From: Streptomyces eurocidicus
GTDB taxonomy: Bacteria; Actinomycetota; Actinomycetes; Streptomycetales; Streptomycetaceae
Direction of reading: 5' to 3'
DNA: 64,000 nucleotides
NCBI RefSeq assembly: GCF_002891295.1
Contig: NZ_LGUI01000005.1
Coordinates: 1-64,000, forward strand
Shown: piece after piece, positions 18,562 through 28,608 of the stretch
Position numbering within the stretch: the stretch's first letter is position 1
Layout: each line of letters begins with the position of its first letter
Program-made: the position numbers and the translations under genes
Notes under the pieces: generated by a model
What the model saw: only the letters and a program-made list of their open reading frames with translations
The model's database searches: none
Told to the model about the DNA's origin: nothing

Positions 18562-20812
18562 CTACCGGCGCAGGCCAGGGCCTGAGACGACGGTCGGGGG
18601 GTGGGGTGGCAGGGCTCGGACGGTGGCCATCCCCGCCGTCAGATTCGCCGCCGTAGCACGGTCAGGCCGGCCTGCCGCATCAATGTGAAACGACCACGTT
18701 GAGCGGACCGTCTGCCCCTTCCACTGCGTCAGGTACTGCTCGCACGGGTGATCCACCCGCACCCCAGCCCCCGCAGGCTGCCGCCGGAGCTGGTGCAACG
18801 GTGGTGCGCTGTACGGCAGATGGGGGGCGGGTGCGGATGCGACAACAAGAACACGGGGGCCGGGATGCCCCCGCTGGGTGAGCCAGTGCGCGGTCTCGAA
18901 GGCCAGCAGCGCGCCCAGGCTGTGCCCGAAGAAACCCCACGGCACACTGTCATCCCGGCCGGCCAAGGCGGGGCCGAGCATCTCGGCCACGGACTGCGCG
19001 CTGCGCAGCGGCGGTTCGCTCAGGCGGTTGTCCCGGCCGGGCAGCCGTACCGCGGCGATCTGGACACCTTCCGGAGCCGCGGTGGCCCAGCTCCCCGTCC
19101 CGAGCTGTTTCCTCGCGGTCACGTGCGGCACCGGGGAACCGAGGGGCTCGGCGAGCGGATGTCCGGCTGGTGGTTGCTTCCGCGGCCGAAGGGGACCGGC
19201 CGCCGGGCGTGCGGGAGCATACGCGGCGCCGTCCCGGGCCACGGCCACCCGGCGCAGGGCGATGTCATGCGCGGCCTGCCGGTCCAGCTTTCCGCCCACG
19301 GTGCGCGGCAGCGCAGGAACGGTCAGCACGTAGGCGGGAGTCATGTAGGACGGCAGCCGGGCACCACACCAGGCGTGCGACTCGTCTTCCAGACCGGCCG
19401 CTTCCATCCCGCAGGCGACCAGGGCGACCAAGCGGGTGCTCAGGTCTCCGCCTACGGGCACGATGAGAGCCTCCTCCACCTTGGGATGCGCGGTCAGATG
19501 CGCCTCGATCTCCTCCGGTTCCACCCGGTTGCCACCGACCTTGACCTGAAGATCCCTGCGGCCCGCGAAGCTGAACAGCCCACCCGGCTCCCGGCGCAGC
19601 AAGTCGCCGGTGCGCAGGACGCGCTCACCGCACCGGGGCCGTCCCGGCAGCGGCACCAGGGCCCGACGGGTGGCATCGGGGTCCTGCCAGTATCCGCAGA
19701 ACAACGCGGTGCTCCGCAGGAAGAGCTCACCAACCCCGCCGGTGCCGACTGCACAGCCCGCCTCGTCGAGTACGAGCATCTCCGCGCCGGGATACGCGGG
19801 ACCGACCGGCACCTGCCGCAGGTCGTCCGGGAACGGATCGGGCAGTTCCAGGAAAGAGCAGGCGATCGACTCCGACTGCCCGAAGACGTTGATCAGCCGC
19901 ACCCCCGGCCGTGCCCGCCGCAGCGCATGCACCAGAGCGACAGGATAGGACTCGCCACCGAGCAACACCCCCGCAGACAGGTGCATGCACGCAGCGCGTC
20001 CGCAGCATGCCTCAGCACCGGCGGCCAGATCGAGGGGACACCACTCACCCAGGTGCCCCGCTGGCGCGCCAGATAGCCCACGAAACGCCGAGGGTGACGC
20101 AGCAGCATCCGCGGGACCTGGACCACCGTCGCGCCCGCACCCGCCGCCCACCCGAGGTCGAGCAGCGAGAAGTCGAAGTTCAGCGGGGCGAAAGAAACGA
20201 TGCGGTCCTGGGAAGAGACCGGCGCCTGCCAGGCCATCCCGCGAAAGAAGGCCAACGCCGCCCGGTGAGTCATCATGATGCCCTTGGGCCGCCCGGTGGT
20301 ACCCGAAGTGAAGATCACGTAGGCAACGTCATCCTCCTCGGCGCGCCGAGGACGTGCTCCGGGTACCCCGGGACACGGCCCGACACAGCCACCCGGCCGA
20401 CTGACAGATACATGTGCACCGGGACGCCGGGAGCTGCTTCTTGTCCGGCGGCTACGGCATAGGCCGAAGGCCTGACCGCCTCAATGATCGCCGCCTTGCG
20501 GATCTGCGGAGCATCCGGAGCGACCGGTACATAGACGGTGCCCAGCCGCGAGCACGCCACCAGGACCACCACCGCCTGCGGGACCGGATCGCATTCGACC
20601 ACGACCCTGTCCCCACGGCCGATCCCACGCTCCGCGAGCTCCCGAGCCAAGTCTTCCGCGCCGAGCGCCAAATTCTCGTAGGTCAGGCACTCGTCCTCCC
20701 GCAGCACTGCCGCGCGACCAGGCCGGGCCAGTCCTGCCTGCAAGAAGTACTCGCCAACGGTCTGGGGGCGGCTGCTCGGTGCACTGTGGATGAGCGCATT
20801 TCTGTCGCACAT
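18562..20812 (-). pseudogene. NRPS adenylation plus thioesterase gene, decayed
   Basis: From ATG 20812 the minus strand shows adenylation motifs in order: LTYENLALGAEDLARELAERG (A1-A2), then after a shift near 20325 VIFTSGTTGRPKGI (A3), NVFGQSESIA (A5), RTGDLLRREPGG (A7), GRRDLQVKVGGNRVEPEEIE (A8) and PRTVGGKLDRQA (A10). Another shift is near 19990. After about 60 residues of Pro-rich text comes thioesterase sequence, IAAVRLPGRDNRLSEPPL and WGFFGHSLGALLAFETA, with the GxSxG serine. No carrier (PCP) domain with its DSL motif lies between, and the TE start is missing. This implies an internal deletion as well as frameshifts. The substrate cannot be predicted safely. Confidence 0.75.
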
Positions 20813-21008
20813 CGCCTATCCCTGCCTGTCTCAGCCCCGATTCCCCTCCCCGCCCCTGCTGCCGTGGCTCTCTCGTCCCGGCGGCAGCTACCCACAGCAG
20901 CCCCCACCAGCGGTTCATTTTTCAACTTGAGCCATTCCCGTCAGCACGACAAGCCCGACCGACAGGAGCGCTGAAGCACGACGAATCACTGCAAGCGGCC
21001 TCGGCGCG
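20813..21008. other. Intergenic, nothing recognised
   Basis: Upstream region of the decayed NRPS gene. No promoter-like or coding signal was judged convincing. Confidence 0.3.
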
Positions 21009-21042
21009 GCATGTGTGCCGGAGCACGCTCCGGCACACATGC
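21009..21042. terminator. Near-perfect 34-bp palindrome
   Basis: GCATGTGTGCCGGAG (21009-21023) and CTCCGGCACACATGC (21028-21042) pair over 15 bp with a 4-nt loop, CACG. It stands alone between the NRPS pseudogene and an IS3 relic, and could be a terminator for an older gene. Confidence 0.5.
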
Positions 21043-21101
21043 GCGTCTACGCACGTGTCCCTCCCCTCGTAGTGTGGAGATGTCCGCTATGAGGAAGCTC
21101 G

Positions 21102-21215
21102 ATGGCAGAGATATGTAAGAGGTACGACGCGGAGTTCCGGGCCGGGGCGGTCCGGACCGTCCGGGAGACCGGAAAGCCGGGCCCGCCGGCGCCGGAATCG
21201 CCGGGCACCTGCTGA
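21102..21215 (+). pseudogene. N-terminal relic of an IS3-family OrfA
   Basis: ATG 21102 reads MAEICKRYDAEFRAGAVRTV, then RETGKPG, like the start of IS3 OrfA proteins (xRYxxEFRAxAVRxVRETGKPxAxVARDLG). It then breaks into Pro-rich text and stops at 21215. The HTH and all of OrfB are missing. Confidence 0.5.
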
Positions 21216-21775
21216 ACTGCCTCTCCCGTCAGGCCAACCACCTCGGACACGCCGAGGACGCCCCCGAACTCGTCCAGGCCGCCCACGTACGGCACCCGCA
21301 AACTCCCACCCGGGCGCCTGCGCGCCTTCCTGTGCACCCTGGAGGCCCGCTGCCATGCCGTCCTCGGCCACCTCCCTGAATCCGCCCGGGCCATCGGCAC
21401 CGCCGCCGACGCCCTGGCCACCGACCGAGGCGAGCCCCTACCAAGCTGGGCCGCCTGGTTCGACAGCGCCGAGTACCAGGTCACCGCCGGCGTATGCGAG
21501 TCCATCGCGGCCACCCACGACACCCACCGCGCCACCCGCGCCATCGAACTGACCGAGGCAGGCACCGAGCAACGCCCCGCCGACCGCATCCGCAGCCGCG
21601 CCCTCGACCACATCGCGCTCGCCCGCGCCCAGGTCCAAGCCGGACAACTCGAAGCCGCCGACCACACCACGGCTACTGCGCTGGATCTGCTGGGCAGGGT
21701 GAACTCCACCCGCGTCACCGACCGCCTGCACGAACTCGACACCGAACTCGCCGCCACCGCGGCCAGGAAATGGGT
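21205..21775 (+). pseudogene. C-terminal part of an XRE-type regulator, frameshifted
   Basis: The forward strand reads LLNCLSRQANHLGHAEDAPE and LVQAAHV. After a frame change near 21330 it continues CTLEARCHAVLGHLPESARA, WAAWFDSAEYQVTAGVCESI and TALDLLGRVNSTRVTDRLHE. This resembles the TPR-like C-terminal half of Streptomyces HTH regulators. No start codon or HTH remains; an IS3 relic abuts the left end. Confidence 0.5.
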
Positions 21776-21779
21776 GCGT

Positions 21780-21960
21780 CGCGGTACGCCGTGGCGGGGC
21801 GCTGGCGGACGCGGGCGTCGGAGGTGTGGATTTGCGGTGACGGTGAGGGTGACACCGCTGGCGATGCGCCAGTCGCTGCCGATGAGGAGGCCGGGGTCGA
21901 GGCTGATGGTGTTCCCGGTCTGCCAACGGTCGCCGAGGTGTCCAGATCTCACGCTTGTAG
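21780..21960 (-). other. Protein-like fragment on the minus strand
   Basis: The minus frame near 21955-21790 reads RSGHLGDRWQTGNTISLDPG and LLIGSDWRIASGVTLTVTANPHLR with good codon use, then degrades. It is not recognised and has no start or stop of its own. Confidence 0.3.
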
Positions 21961-22116
21961 GAACTCGTGGAGAGCAGGAGAGTGAGGGTCGTGATCGCCT
22001 CTTCTGGATAACGGCGACGACGCCACGACAGTAGTCTCCGCGGAAAACTTCCCCCCGAAGATCTCGATCACCAAAGGCCCAGGTTGTTTGGGACAGTGAG
22101 GAAGGAAGGGATCACT

Positions 22117-22674
22117 ATGGGCAGACGCGCGTTTCGGTCCTGCCGAAGAGCGTTTGCAATACTGCTGGGAATGGCATTGAGTGCCTTCCTGGTCGGCGTA
22201 GCGCCCGCCTCGGCTGCCGGCAACGAAGATTTCAAAGCATTCAACATGTGGTTCGACGTCACCAGCCTGTCCAACACCAATGAGTGCATTCCCTCGTGGG
22301 TCACGGCACGCTACCGGGACCCGGTGTCCGGCAGCGACACATGGACCAGGCTCGTCCGGACCAACAACAACGGCTGCGAGACCGACCCGGAGCATCTTCA
22401 GAAGTTCGGCGACTTCCAGAACACCTGGAGCAAAGTCAACCTGCTGGGCGGGCCGAAGCCGGGACAGCACCTGTATTGGAAAGACCTCACGAGCCTGACG
22501 TTGACTGTGATCACTCCGAATACCCCGCCGGGGCGGCAGAAGTGCGTGAGTGTCAACAGATTCGGCATCTGGGCGCAGGACACAAACAACTACTGGCACG
22601 AGCTGTTCAATGAGCAGGTCGAGCATATTTTCTGCGACGGGTTCAACGACTTTGAAATGTTCGTCAAGCACTGA
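22117..22674 (+). CDS. Small secreted protein of unknown function
   Basis: 185 residues from ATG 22117, preceded by GAAGGAAGGGAT. A Sec signal peptide is clear: basic MGRRAFRSCRRAF, hydrophobic AILLGMALSAFLVGVA, and cleavage after PASAA. The mature domain has three Cys (NECIPSW; NGCETD; QKCVSV) plus one in IFCDGF, giving two possible disulphides. It is rich in Trp and Asn. GC is lower than in neighbours (for example GAGCATATTTTCTG near 22621), so it may have been acquired separately. It stands alone among relics. No family recognised. Confidence 0.75.
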   Translation: MGRRAFRSCRRAFAILLGMALSAFLVGVAPASAAGNEDFKAFNMWFDVTSLSNTNECIPSWVTARYRDPVSGSDTWTRLVRTNNNGCETDPEHLQKFGDFQNTWSKVNLLGGPKPGQHLYWKDLTSLTLTVITPNTPPGRQKCVSVNRFGIWAQDTNNYWHELFNEQVEHIFCDGFNDFEMFVKH

Positions 22675-22744
22675 AGCGGATAGCCGTGGAGCCCTGAAGG
22701 TGGTTGGACGAGACACTTCTGAAGGGCGCTCCTCCGGGGCTCAG

Positions 22745-23264
22745 GTTCGGGGAACGTGCAGTGACTCGGCTCGCGCATCGCGGCTGTAGCCGTCGCACGC
22801 GGTCTCCCTGGTCGCCGGACCGGCGGCTGCGGCTTCCTGTCCGACGGGGGCCGGGTCGGGTGTGGGGACGGAACCGGGCGGCAGGATCCTCAGAGCGCGT
22901 ACGGTGGTGCGGCCCGCCGCCTTGCCGGCGGCTGCGATGACCCGGGTCTGCTCCAGGCGGGCCTTCGTCACCCAGGCTACTGACTCCGGGCACACGGTGG
23001 GCCGGCCGGAGCCCCGGGTCGAAGCCGACGGCGGCGACGAGCTCGGGGCGATGGCCGTCCACCGCTCCCGCAGCGTCGCACCGGCGGCCGGGAGCGCCCA
23101 GGCCCGCTCGGTGACCAGCGCGCCGATCGCCGCGCTGAGGCGCATCAGCTCGGGCCCGTCTCAGCACACCATACGGACCGGCCGCTGGCCGCTGCTTCAA
23201 CTTCGCCTTACGGCCCCGCCGCCGCGGCCCGCAGCGTGACTCGGGCCAGATCGACGCCGGACAT
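22745..23264 (-). pseudogene. Decayed DUF721 (DciA-like) protein
   Basis: From ATG 23264 the minus strand reads MSGVDLARVTLRAAAAG and then breaks. It continues as LMRLSAAIGALVTERAWALP, ATLRERWTAIAPELVAAVGF (after one shift), RPTVCPESVAWVTKARLEQT and RVIAAAGKAAGRTTVRALRI. This pattern (RLSxAIGxLVTERAW..LRERWxxIAPELxxxVxFDP..LxVxPESxAWxTxxRLxQxRVI) is the DUF721 family found in Streptomyces, including on mobile DNA. Several frame changes make it non-functional as read. Confidence 0.6.
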
Positions 23265-23274
23265 CTCGCCGCCG

Positions 23275-24360
23275 CTCACACCTGCTCCCACGGGGTGTAG
23301 CCGAGGTCCAGGTGCCCGAGACCGGATAGGCGCTGCACGGTCGCGACGAGCCCCGGATGGACAGGCGCTGCGCTGACGCCTCGCCATACCGGGCGATGCG
23401 GTCGTGGACGATCTGGTGGTCGGCGGCGGCGCGATTGCGCCAGTCCAGGACCTGCTCGCGGGTCAGGTTCTCGAGGAGCAGCTCCTGGCCGTCGTCGCCG
23501 TCGGCGGGATCCTTCACCGGAGCGGCGACGACGACGGCCGGGCGGGGCCCCGCCGGGGCAACCGGGACATCGGCGGACGGCTGCGCGACCGCGGCTTCGG
23601 CGAGGGCCTGCTCCCACTCGTACGCCTTCACCCAGGCCTTGGCTGTCACGTCCTGGTGCAGCTGCCACCTGTTGGCCGCCCGGGGTCCCGGGCATCGCCG
23701 CGTCGACCGCGGCCGCACGGCGCTGGGTACGGCGGTCGGCCTGCTACTCCTCGCACCCGGGGGGCAGTCCTGGTCGGAGCCGAGAAGCACCGGGTCGTCG
23801 CACCGCACGTCGCCGCATTACTGACGCTGTGGCAGGCCAGACCGATCAGCCAGCCCACCGGGTCCTGGATCGGCCCGGTCAGCCGCATTTGGTCGGCCAG
23901 GCGCCGGGCGAGCCGGCCGGCGAGGACCAGTGGCGCATCCGCGCGGCCGGCGAACCCGACCACCCTGCCCAGCTCGCTTTCGACTCCGAGCGCGGATCCG
24001 CGTCGGGGAGACCGCGTCCCTGTTCAAGGTCGGACTCCAGGGAGATGCGGACCTCCTCGACAGCAGCCCGCTCCCACAGGGTCAGCTCAGCGCGGATCTT
24101 CTGGGCGGCGTCCGAGTAGAAGGCGTGGGCCACCGGCCACTGGCCTCGGCCAGCTTGCGGCGCAGTTCCTCGGCGACGTCCTCCGTCGCCCGTGTGAGTG
24201 CGGCCATGGCCGCAGGGTCGGACCGCATCAGGACGCGGTGACGGTACGCCTGGGTGATCTCGCGGACCCTGGTCAGGTCGTCGAGGTCGGCGGCATCCAG
24301 CTCTTCCTCGAAGCGCTGTCGGTCGCCGGTCGACGCACGCTCTCGTACTGACGTCGAAGG
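23275..24360 (-). pseudogene. Decayed upstream partner of the DUF721 gene (Cys-cluster protein)
   Basis: On the minus strand the order is VREITQAYRHRVLMRSDPAA, RATEDVAEELRRKLAEA, FYSDAAQKIRAELTLWERAA, RLTGPIQDPVGWLIG, then CGDVRCDDPVLLGSDQDCP (a Cys cluster) and QADRRTQRRAA. WQLHQDVTAKAWVKAYEWEQ, LTREQVLDWRNRAAADHQIV and finally GYTPWEQV with TGA complete it. The stop is 14 bp before the DUF721 start. At least four frame breaks and one stop occur. Similar proteins sit on Streptomyces plasmids and integrative elements in my recollection; the function is unknown. Confidence 0.5.
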
Positions 24361-24672
24361 CGGTATCCGGATCGTTCGACGAAGGCCACGTCCTTCGTCC
24401 CCGGGAATCGGACACCTTCCAGGTCTCCTCGGTCCACTTCCCCTGGGAATCCGGCGCAGCCGCGCTCCGCTACCAGATGGCCGACGCCCCCGTCACCTTC
24501 ACCGCGACCGGTGGACCGCCAGGCAGCCATGCATCCAGCGGCAAACTGGAGGGACCCGGCTGCGAACACTACGACTGCACCATCGGCAGCAGCTGCCCCG
24601 AAAACAGCCTCATCATGCTGGAAACAGCCATGAATCCCCACATGATGGGCATATGAGCAACCCAGCCACCCC
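24329..24672 (+). repeat. Truncated copy of the 29399-29836 gene (repeat unit 1)
   Basis: From GTCGACGCACGCTCTCG onward this region matches 29494-29850 at well over 95 percent, same strand. It ends with the same ...HMMGI stop and the first bases beyond it, up to CCACCCCCATGC. Relative to the full copy it lacks the first 35 codons or so. It also lacks 12 bases between two GACGAAG repeats, an in-frame deletion. It has no start of its own and is a pseudogene joined to the end of the decayed minus-strand gene. Confidence 0.85.
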
Positions 24673-24761
24673 CATGCCCGGGCCCGGTGGCGTTTTTCCA
24701 CCTCACCCACAAGAGGGAATCCACCGGATCCGCTATCTGATGATCCGGCAGCGCCGCTTAC

Positions 24762-25955
24762 ATGGACGCGTCACCCAAGAGTCGCGTCTGGCTGGAGAGC
24801 AACTTGGACCGCCGCACCTTTCACCGCCGGCTGATGTCCTTGAGCAGCCTCGCGGCAGCCGGGACGCTGTTCGGAACGCCGGGCACCGCGGCCGCAGGCT
24901 CGCGGTACCGGAACACGGTCTCTCCACCCGCGGGGGCCTCCTGGCGGACAGTCACGGAGTACGAGCTGCCACCCGCCGATGAAACGCACGAGATCGTCAG
25001 AGTCCCGGGGCGCCCGATAGTCCTCGTGTCCCAGATGTCCAACAGCCGGCTGGTGAAGCTCCAGCTGGACTCCCGCACGGAGCAGGTGACGGCCGCCAAG
25101 GCGTTCCCCCTGGGATCCTCCGACGCGATGCTGCACGGGCTGACGGTCTCCTCGCGCCACCCCGGGCGGATCTGGGCCACGCACGAAAGCGCCGACCGTC
25201 TGCTCCTGGTGGATCCCCGGGCGGACTCCCTGGAAGCCACCCCGTGCATCGAACGGGAGATCGCCGTTCCGGGCGGTGGTCGGGGGCCGCACTACGTCAA
25301 CGAGTACGGCGACACCCTGTGGGTGACCCTGAAGGGCAGCGACCAGGTCCTGGCCCTGGACCACACGCGTCCCGGCCGCCACCGCCTCTTCGACGCCGAG
25401 CCCCACCCCATCTTCGCCGCACAGCACCCGGTCAGTGGGGACTTCTACGTCAGCCAGGACACTGCGAGCTCACTGCTGCGCATCGACCCGCGCACCGGAC
25501 GCACCTCCCAGATCCCTGTCCCGGTGGAGCAGGGCAGCACCCCGGTCGGCCTGATCGGCGGCCCCGGCGGCATCTGGGTGGTGCTCCTCGGCACCGCGAA
25601 GGCGGGGACCGGCACCTTCGGCCGGATCGACGCGGAAGGACGGATCCTCTGGCACCGGCTGAACCACCCGCTGGGCCGGGCGGCGTCGCTGTTGCACCTG
25701 GCCTTCGATCCGCCAGGCACCACGCGGGAGCCCGGGCTGTGGCTCCTGGCGTCGACGATCGTCTCCGAACAGGCCCGCGACCTCATCATCCGGGTGCGGT
25801 TCGACCCGTCCTGGGCGCGCGTCACCGGGGAGGAGTATGCGGCGCTGCCGACACAGTTGTGCAAGGCGCACCGCCTGCTGCCGCTGGAGAACAGCGTGCT
25901 CGCCACCGAACTGACGGGTGCCAGGGTGGCCCAGCTGATCAGCGCCGGGCACTGA
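24762..25955 (+). CDS. Exported beta-propeller protein (Tat-type signal)
   Basis: 397 residues. The N-terminus LDRRTFHRRLMSLSSLAAAG has a twin-arginine pair ahead of a weakly hydrophobic stretch and ends TAAAG, typical of Tat export. The mature part has repeated blade-like segments (GRPIVLVSQMSNSRLVKLQL; GRIWATHESADRLLLVDPRA; DTLWVTLKGSDQVLALD; FYVSQDTASSLLRIDPRTG; GGIWVVLLGTAKAGTGTFGR). These resemble Vgb/SMP-30-type lyase propellers, six or seven blades. The catalytic residues of virginiamycin B lyase were not identified, so enzymatic function is unproven. It is followed after 221 bp by another Tat protein in the same direction. Confidence 0.8.
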   Translation: MDASPKSRVWLESNLDRRTFHRRLMSLSSLAAAGTLFGTPGTAAAGSRYRNTVSPPAGASWRTVTEYELPPADETHEIVRVPGRPIVLVSQMSNSRLVKLQLDSRTEQVTAAKAFPLGSSDAMLHGLTVSSRHPGRIWATHESADRLLLVDPRADSLEATPCIEREIAVPGGGRGPHYVNEYGDTLWVTLKGSDQVLALDHTRPGRHRLFDAEPHPIFAAQHPVSGDFYVSQDTASSLLRIDPRTGRTSQIPVPVEQGSTPVGLIGGPGGIWVVLLGTAKAGTGTFGRIDAEGRILWHRLNHPLGRAASLLHLAFDPPGTTREPGLWLLASTIVSEQARDLIIRVRFDPSWARVTGEEYAALPTQLCKAHRLLPLENSVLATELTGARVAQLISAGH

Positions 25956-26176
25956 CAGCCGGGTTCTCGGAAGGTCCGTGCCTCTCGCGGCAGGGACTGC
26001 GCGTGCAGGGGCGAAGTGCCGTTCCCACGGTGCACAGTGCGCATGCTGACGCCCCCGTCGGCCGGCCCGGAAGTGGTGCCCCATGCCACGGCCCGACCCG
26101 GACGGCCGTCACCTCTCACGGCCGCCGACGTCACGTCCGTACCGAATGTCGGGCTCCGCCCCTACGGTGCCTGGCC

Positions 26177-27430
26177 ATGGACACCACACGAAGAACGATT
26201 CTGCGCGGCATGGCGGCAGCACCCCTCGCCGCCGGCGCCGGCGGCCTGCTCGTACCGTCCACGGCACGGGCGGCACCCGGCGACTTCGCCCTGACGATGC
26301 GGCTCAGCCCCTCGCAGTATCACCGCGACTGGCACGACGCCGCCGATACCCTGCGCCGCCGTCTGCCCCGCGCCGACCTGGTCGAGGACGTGCTGCGGCG
26401 GGCGAAGCGCGCCGGTGGCGTCCTGAAGGGCTGGGGTGACGGACCTGTCAAGGGAGTGGAGCCGACCGGCTTCGACTACGGCTTCGCCTGGGATCCGGAC
26501 ACCAAGGACCCACATCGCAAGCTGGACGGCGAGACCACCCAGTGGTATCCGCAGGGGATCAGCACCAGCGTCGACGGTTACGGCGGCACGGTGGGTGGCA
26601 GGAAGGTCGTCGCGGTCAGCTGGTACGGCTACGGGAACTACGAGTACCGGGGCGCCCGGATCAGCTTCATCGACGTGACCGGTGACCCGAAGCAGCCCCG
26701 CTACGAGCATGTGCTGCTGGTGGAGCCCAGCCAGTTGCACGGCAACGACACCGCCACCTTCAAGCCAGTGGTCATGCACGCGGGCGGCGTCGCCTGGGTC
26801 GGGAACTTCCTCTACGTCGCCAACCTGCCCGGCCTGCTCGCCCCCTTCAAACAGGGCGGGGTGAGCGCCTTCGACCTCACCCGGATGGTCAAGGTACAGG
26901 GCGCGGACAAGCGCAAGGCATTCAACTACGACTACATCCTTCCGCTGCACCACCTGTACGAGAACCGGGGCGGCGGCCGGCTGCGGCACTCGCAGCTGTC
27001 GTTGGACCGCACGCGCCCCGACGAACCCCACTCCCTGGTCGTCAGCGAATTCCGGGACGACGGCCCCAGGGGCAGGGTCGTGCGCTGGAGCCTGGCCCCG
27101 ACCGGCTACCTGACCGACGGGCTGTCCGACGAGGACTGGCTGTCCAAGCCCTACGTCCAGGGGGCGGTCGCGGTGGGCGGCGACGCCTACTACGCCGCCA
27201 ACGTCCGTGGCAAGAAAGGCCCCAAGGACAACGAGGAGGACGGGGAGAACAGGAAACGCACCCCGAAGCCGGGACAGCTGTGGCTGCACAAGGGCCGCAA
27301 GGGCAGCCCGAAAAGGCATGGAACGCTCGCCATCGGACCCGAGGACCTCAGCTACGACGCGGGCCGGCTCTGGTGCCTGGCGGAGCATCCGCGTCTCCGG
27401 CGCGTGTACCGGATCGATCTCCGCCGCTGA
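26177..27430 (+). CDS. Tat-exported protein of unknown function
   Basis: 417 residues from ATG 26177. MDTTRRTILRGMAAAPLAAG is a classical Tat signal (TRRTILRG) with cleavage after ARA. The mature part contains YPQGISTSVDGYGG, VVAVSWYGYGNYEYRGARIS, HAGGVAWVGNFLYVANLPGL and LPLHHLYENRGGG, and ends with LSYDAGRLWCLAEHPRLRRV. The alternating W/Y-rich strands suggest a secreted propeller or lectin-like fold. A longer in-frame reading from 25244 overlaps the previous gene and has poor codon use, so it is rejected. No enzyme motif recognised. Confidence 0.8.
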   Translation: MDTTRRTILRGMAAAPLAAGAGGLLVPSTARAAPGDFALTMRLSPSQYHRDWHDAADTLRRRLPRADLVEDVLRRAKRAGGVLKGWGDGPVKGVEPTGFDYGFAWDPDTKDPHRKLDGETTQWYPQGISTSVDGYGGTVGGRKVVAVSWYGYGNYEYRGARISFIDVTGDPKQPRYEHVLLVEPSQLHGNDTATFKPVVMHAGGVAWVGNFLYVANLPGLLAPFKQGGVSAFDLTRMVKVQGADKRKAFNYDYILPLHHLYENRGGGRLRHSQLSLDRTRPDEPHSLVVSEFRDDGPRGRVVRWSLAPTGYLTDGLSDEDWLSKPYVQGAVAVGGDAYYAANVRGKKGPKDNEEDGENRKRTPKPGQLWLHKGRKGSPKRHGTLAIGPEDLSYDAGRLWCLAEHPRLRRVYRIDLRR

Positions 27431-27688
27431 CCGCGTACCGCCCGGCCCCGCCCGCCTTCACCGGGATCTCGCTCACGACCCGCAGCGGACAGCCGCATGG
27501 CGGCGCACCCGGCCCGGGGGCGCGCGCGGGCGTTCCTTCCCGCGCGCACCCAGGCCCCGCCCGCCGCATCGGTGTGGCCACCGCCGTCCGGTATCGCGGC
27601 CGGCCCCGGCCGCACGTCGCAGCGTTGCCGGCCGCCCTGGTCCGGTCGGTGCGACAACCGCGCCCGACCCGTACGGGACAGTACCTGT
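27431..27688. other. Convergent intergenic region, nothing recognised
   Basis: 258 bp of GC-rich DNA between the Tat protein and the GNAT gene. No strong hairpin or coding signal was seen. Confidence 0.3.
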
Positions 27689-28321
27689 CTAGGGCTTGTA
27701 GATGCAGGCTGCCAGCGGTGCGTGCACCTTCCAGCCCAGGTTCTCGTACAGCGAGCGGCCCTCGGGGGTCGCGCCCAGCACGCCGAGGACCGCGCCCCGC
27801 GCGACGGCGTGGTCGGCGAAGGCGCGCATCACGAAGGCGCCCAGGCCACGACGGCGATGGGTGTCGTCGGTCCCGACCTTGTCGACGACCGCCGCCCGGC
27901 CGACAACGACCATCTGCCCCCTGGCCGCGGCATCGCCCGCGGCGTCGTGCACCCGGACATGGACGACACCGTCGTGGGTCTCCACGGACACGGAGTAGCC
28001 CTCGGGGACCACCGGGTCCGTGGACCGCAGATCCACGGCCATCAGGTACCCCGTCTCGTCCTTGTCCACCGCCCAGCCCTCAGTGAGCCAGTGACCGACG
28101 TCCTCGGGCTCCATGGGGACTTTGAGCCAGGTGTGCGGCACGCTCACCGAGTCGGCAGCTGCGCGTACCGCGAACCCGTCCGCATCGGGCAGTACGTGGC
28201 GTGCCACTTGGGCGGGGTGGCCCACCTCGAGGTAGAGGCCCCAAGGCCGTTCGACCGGTGAAGGCGTGCCGCGTGACACGGCCCAGCCGGCGACCCAGGT
28301 CCTGACCAGTTCCGGAACCAT
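27689..28321 (-). CDS. GNAT-family N-acetyltransferase
   Basis: 210 residues from ATG 28321, with GGAGG 6 nt before it. The acetyl-CoA binding motif A is GTDDTHRRRGLGAFVMRAFA (R/QxxGxG/A as RRRGLG) at about residues 150-170. It is preceded by the beta-4 strand AAVVDKVGTDD and followed by GAVLGVLGATPEGRSLYENL with the family's late Tyr (Y in SLYENLGW). The N-terminal half (RPWGLYLEVGHPAQVARHVL) is a divergent domain. Substrate unknown. It faces the Tat genes and is isolated. Confidence 0.85.
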   Translation of the reverse strand: MVPELVRTWVAGWAVSRGTPSPVERPWGLYLEVGHPAQVARHVLPDADGFAVRAAADSVSVPHTWLKVPMEPEDVGHWLTEGWAVDKDETGYLMAVDLRSTDPVVPEGYSVSVETHDGVVHVRVHDAAGDAAARGQMVVVGRAAVVDKVGTDDTHRRRGLGAFVMRAFADHAVARGAVLGVLGATPEGRSLYENLGWKVHAPLAACIYKP

Positions 28322-28608
28322 CAACCCTCCGGAAGTAAGTGTCACAGTCCTGCTGCGCAAGTTACGTCAGGGCCTTACGCGCGGCATCTCCTTTTCGTAC
28401 ATCCGCGCGTACGCGTTCGGTAGACCCGTCCGTTGCCGACAACTCCTGCCCTCAGCTGGAGGAACATCAGAGCTCCGTGCTCGAACGGTCCCCCGGTACC
28501 TTCCCCTTCACCAAGCCCACTGGTGCCGGTCGAACCGGACACCCGCTTCGCCGAGTCCGCGGCCGGACGGTCGGTTTCCGTGCCCGCGCAGTGGAAGTGC
28601 CTCCAGCC

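Noticed and set aside
25244..26176. Long N-terminal extension in frame with the second Tat protein
   Set aside because: Overlaps the preceding gene in another frame and lacks codon bias. The Tat signal begins at 26177.
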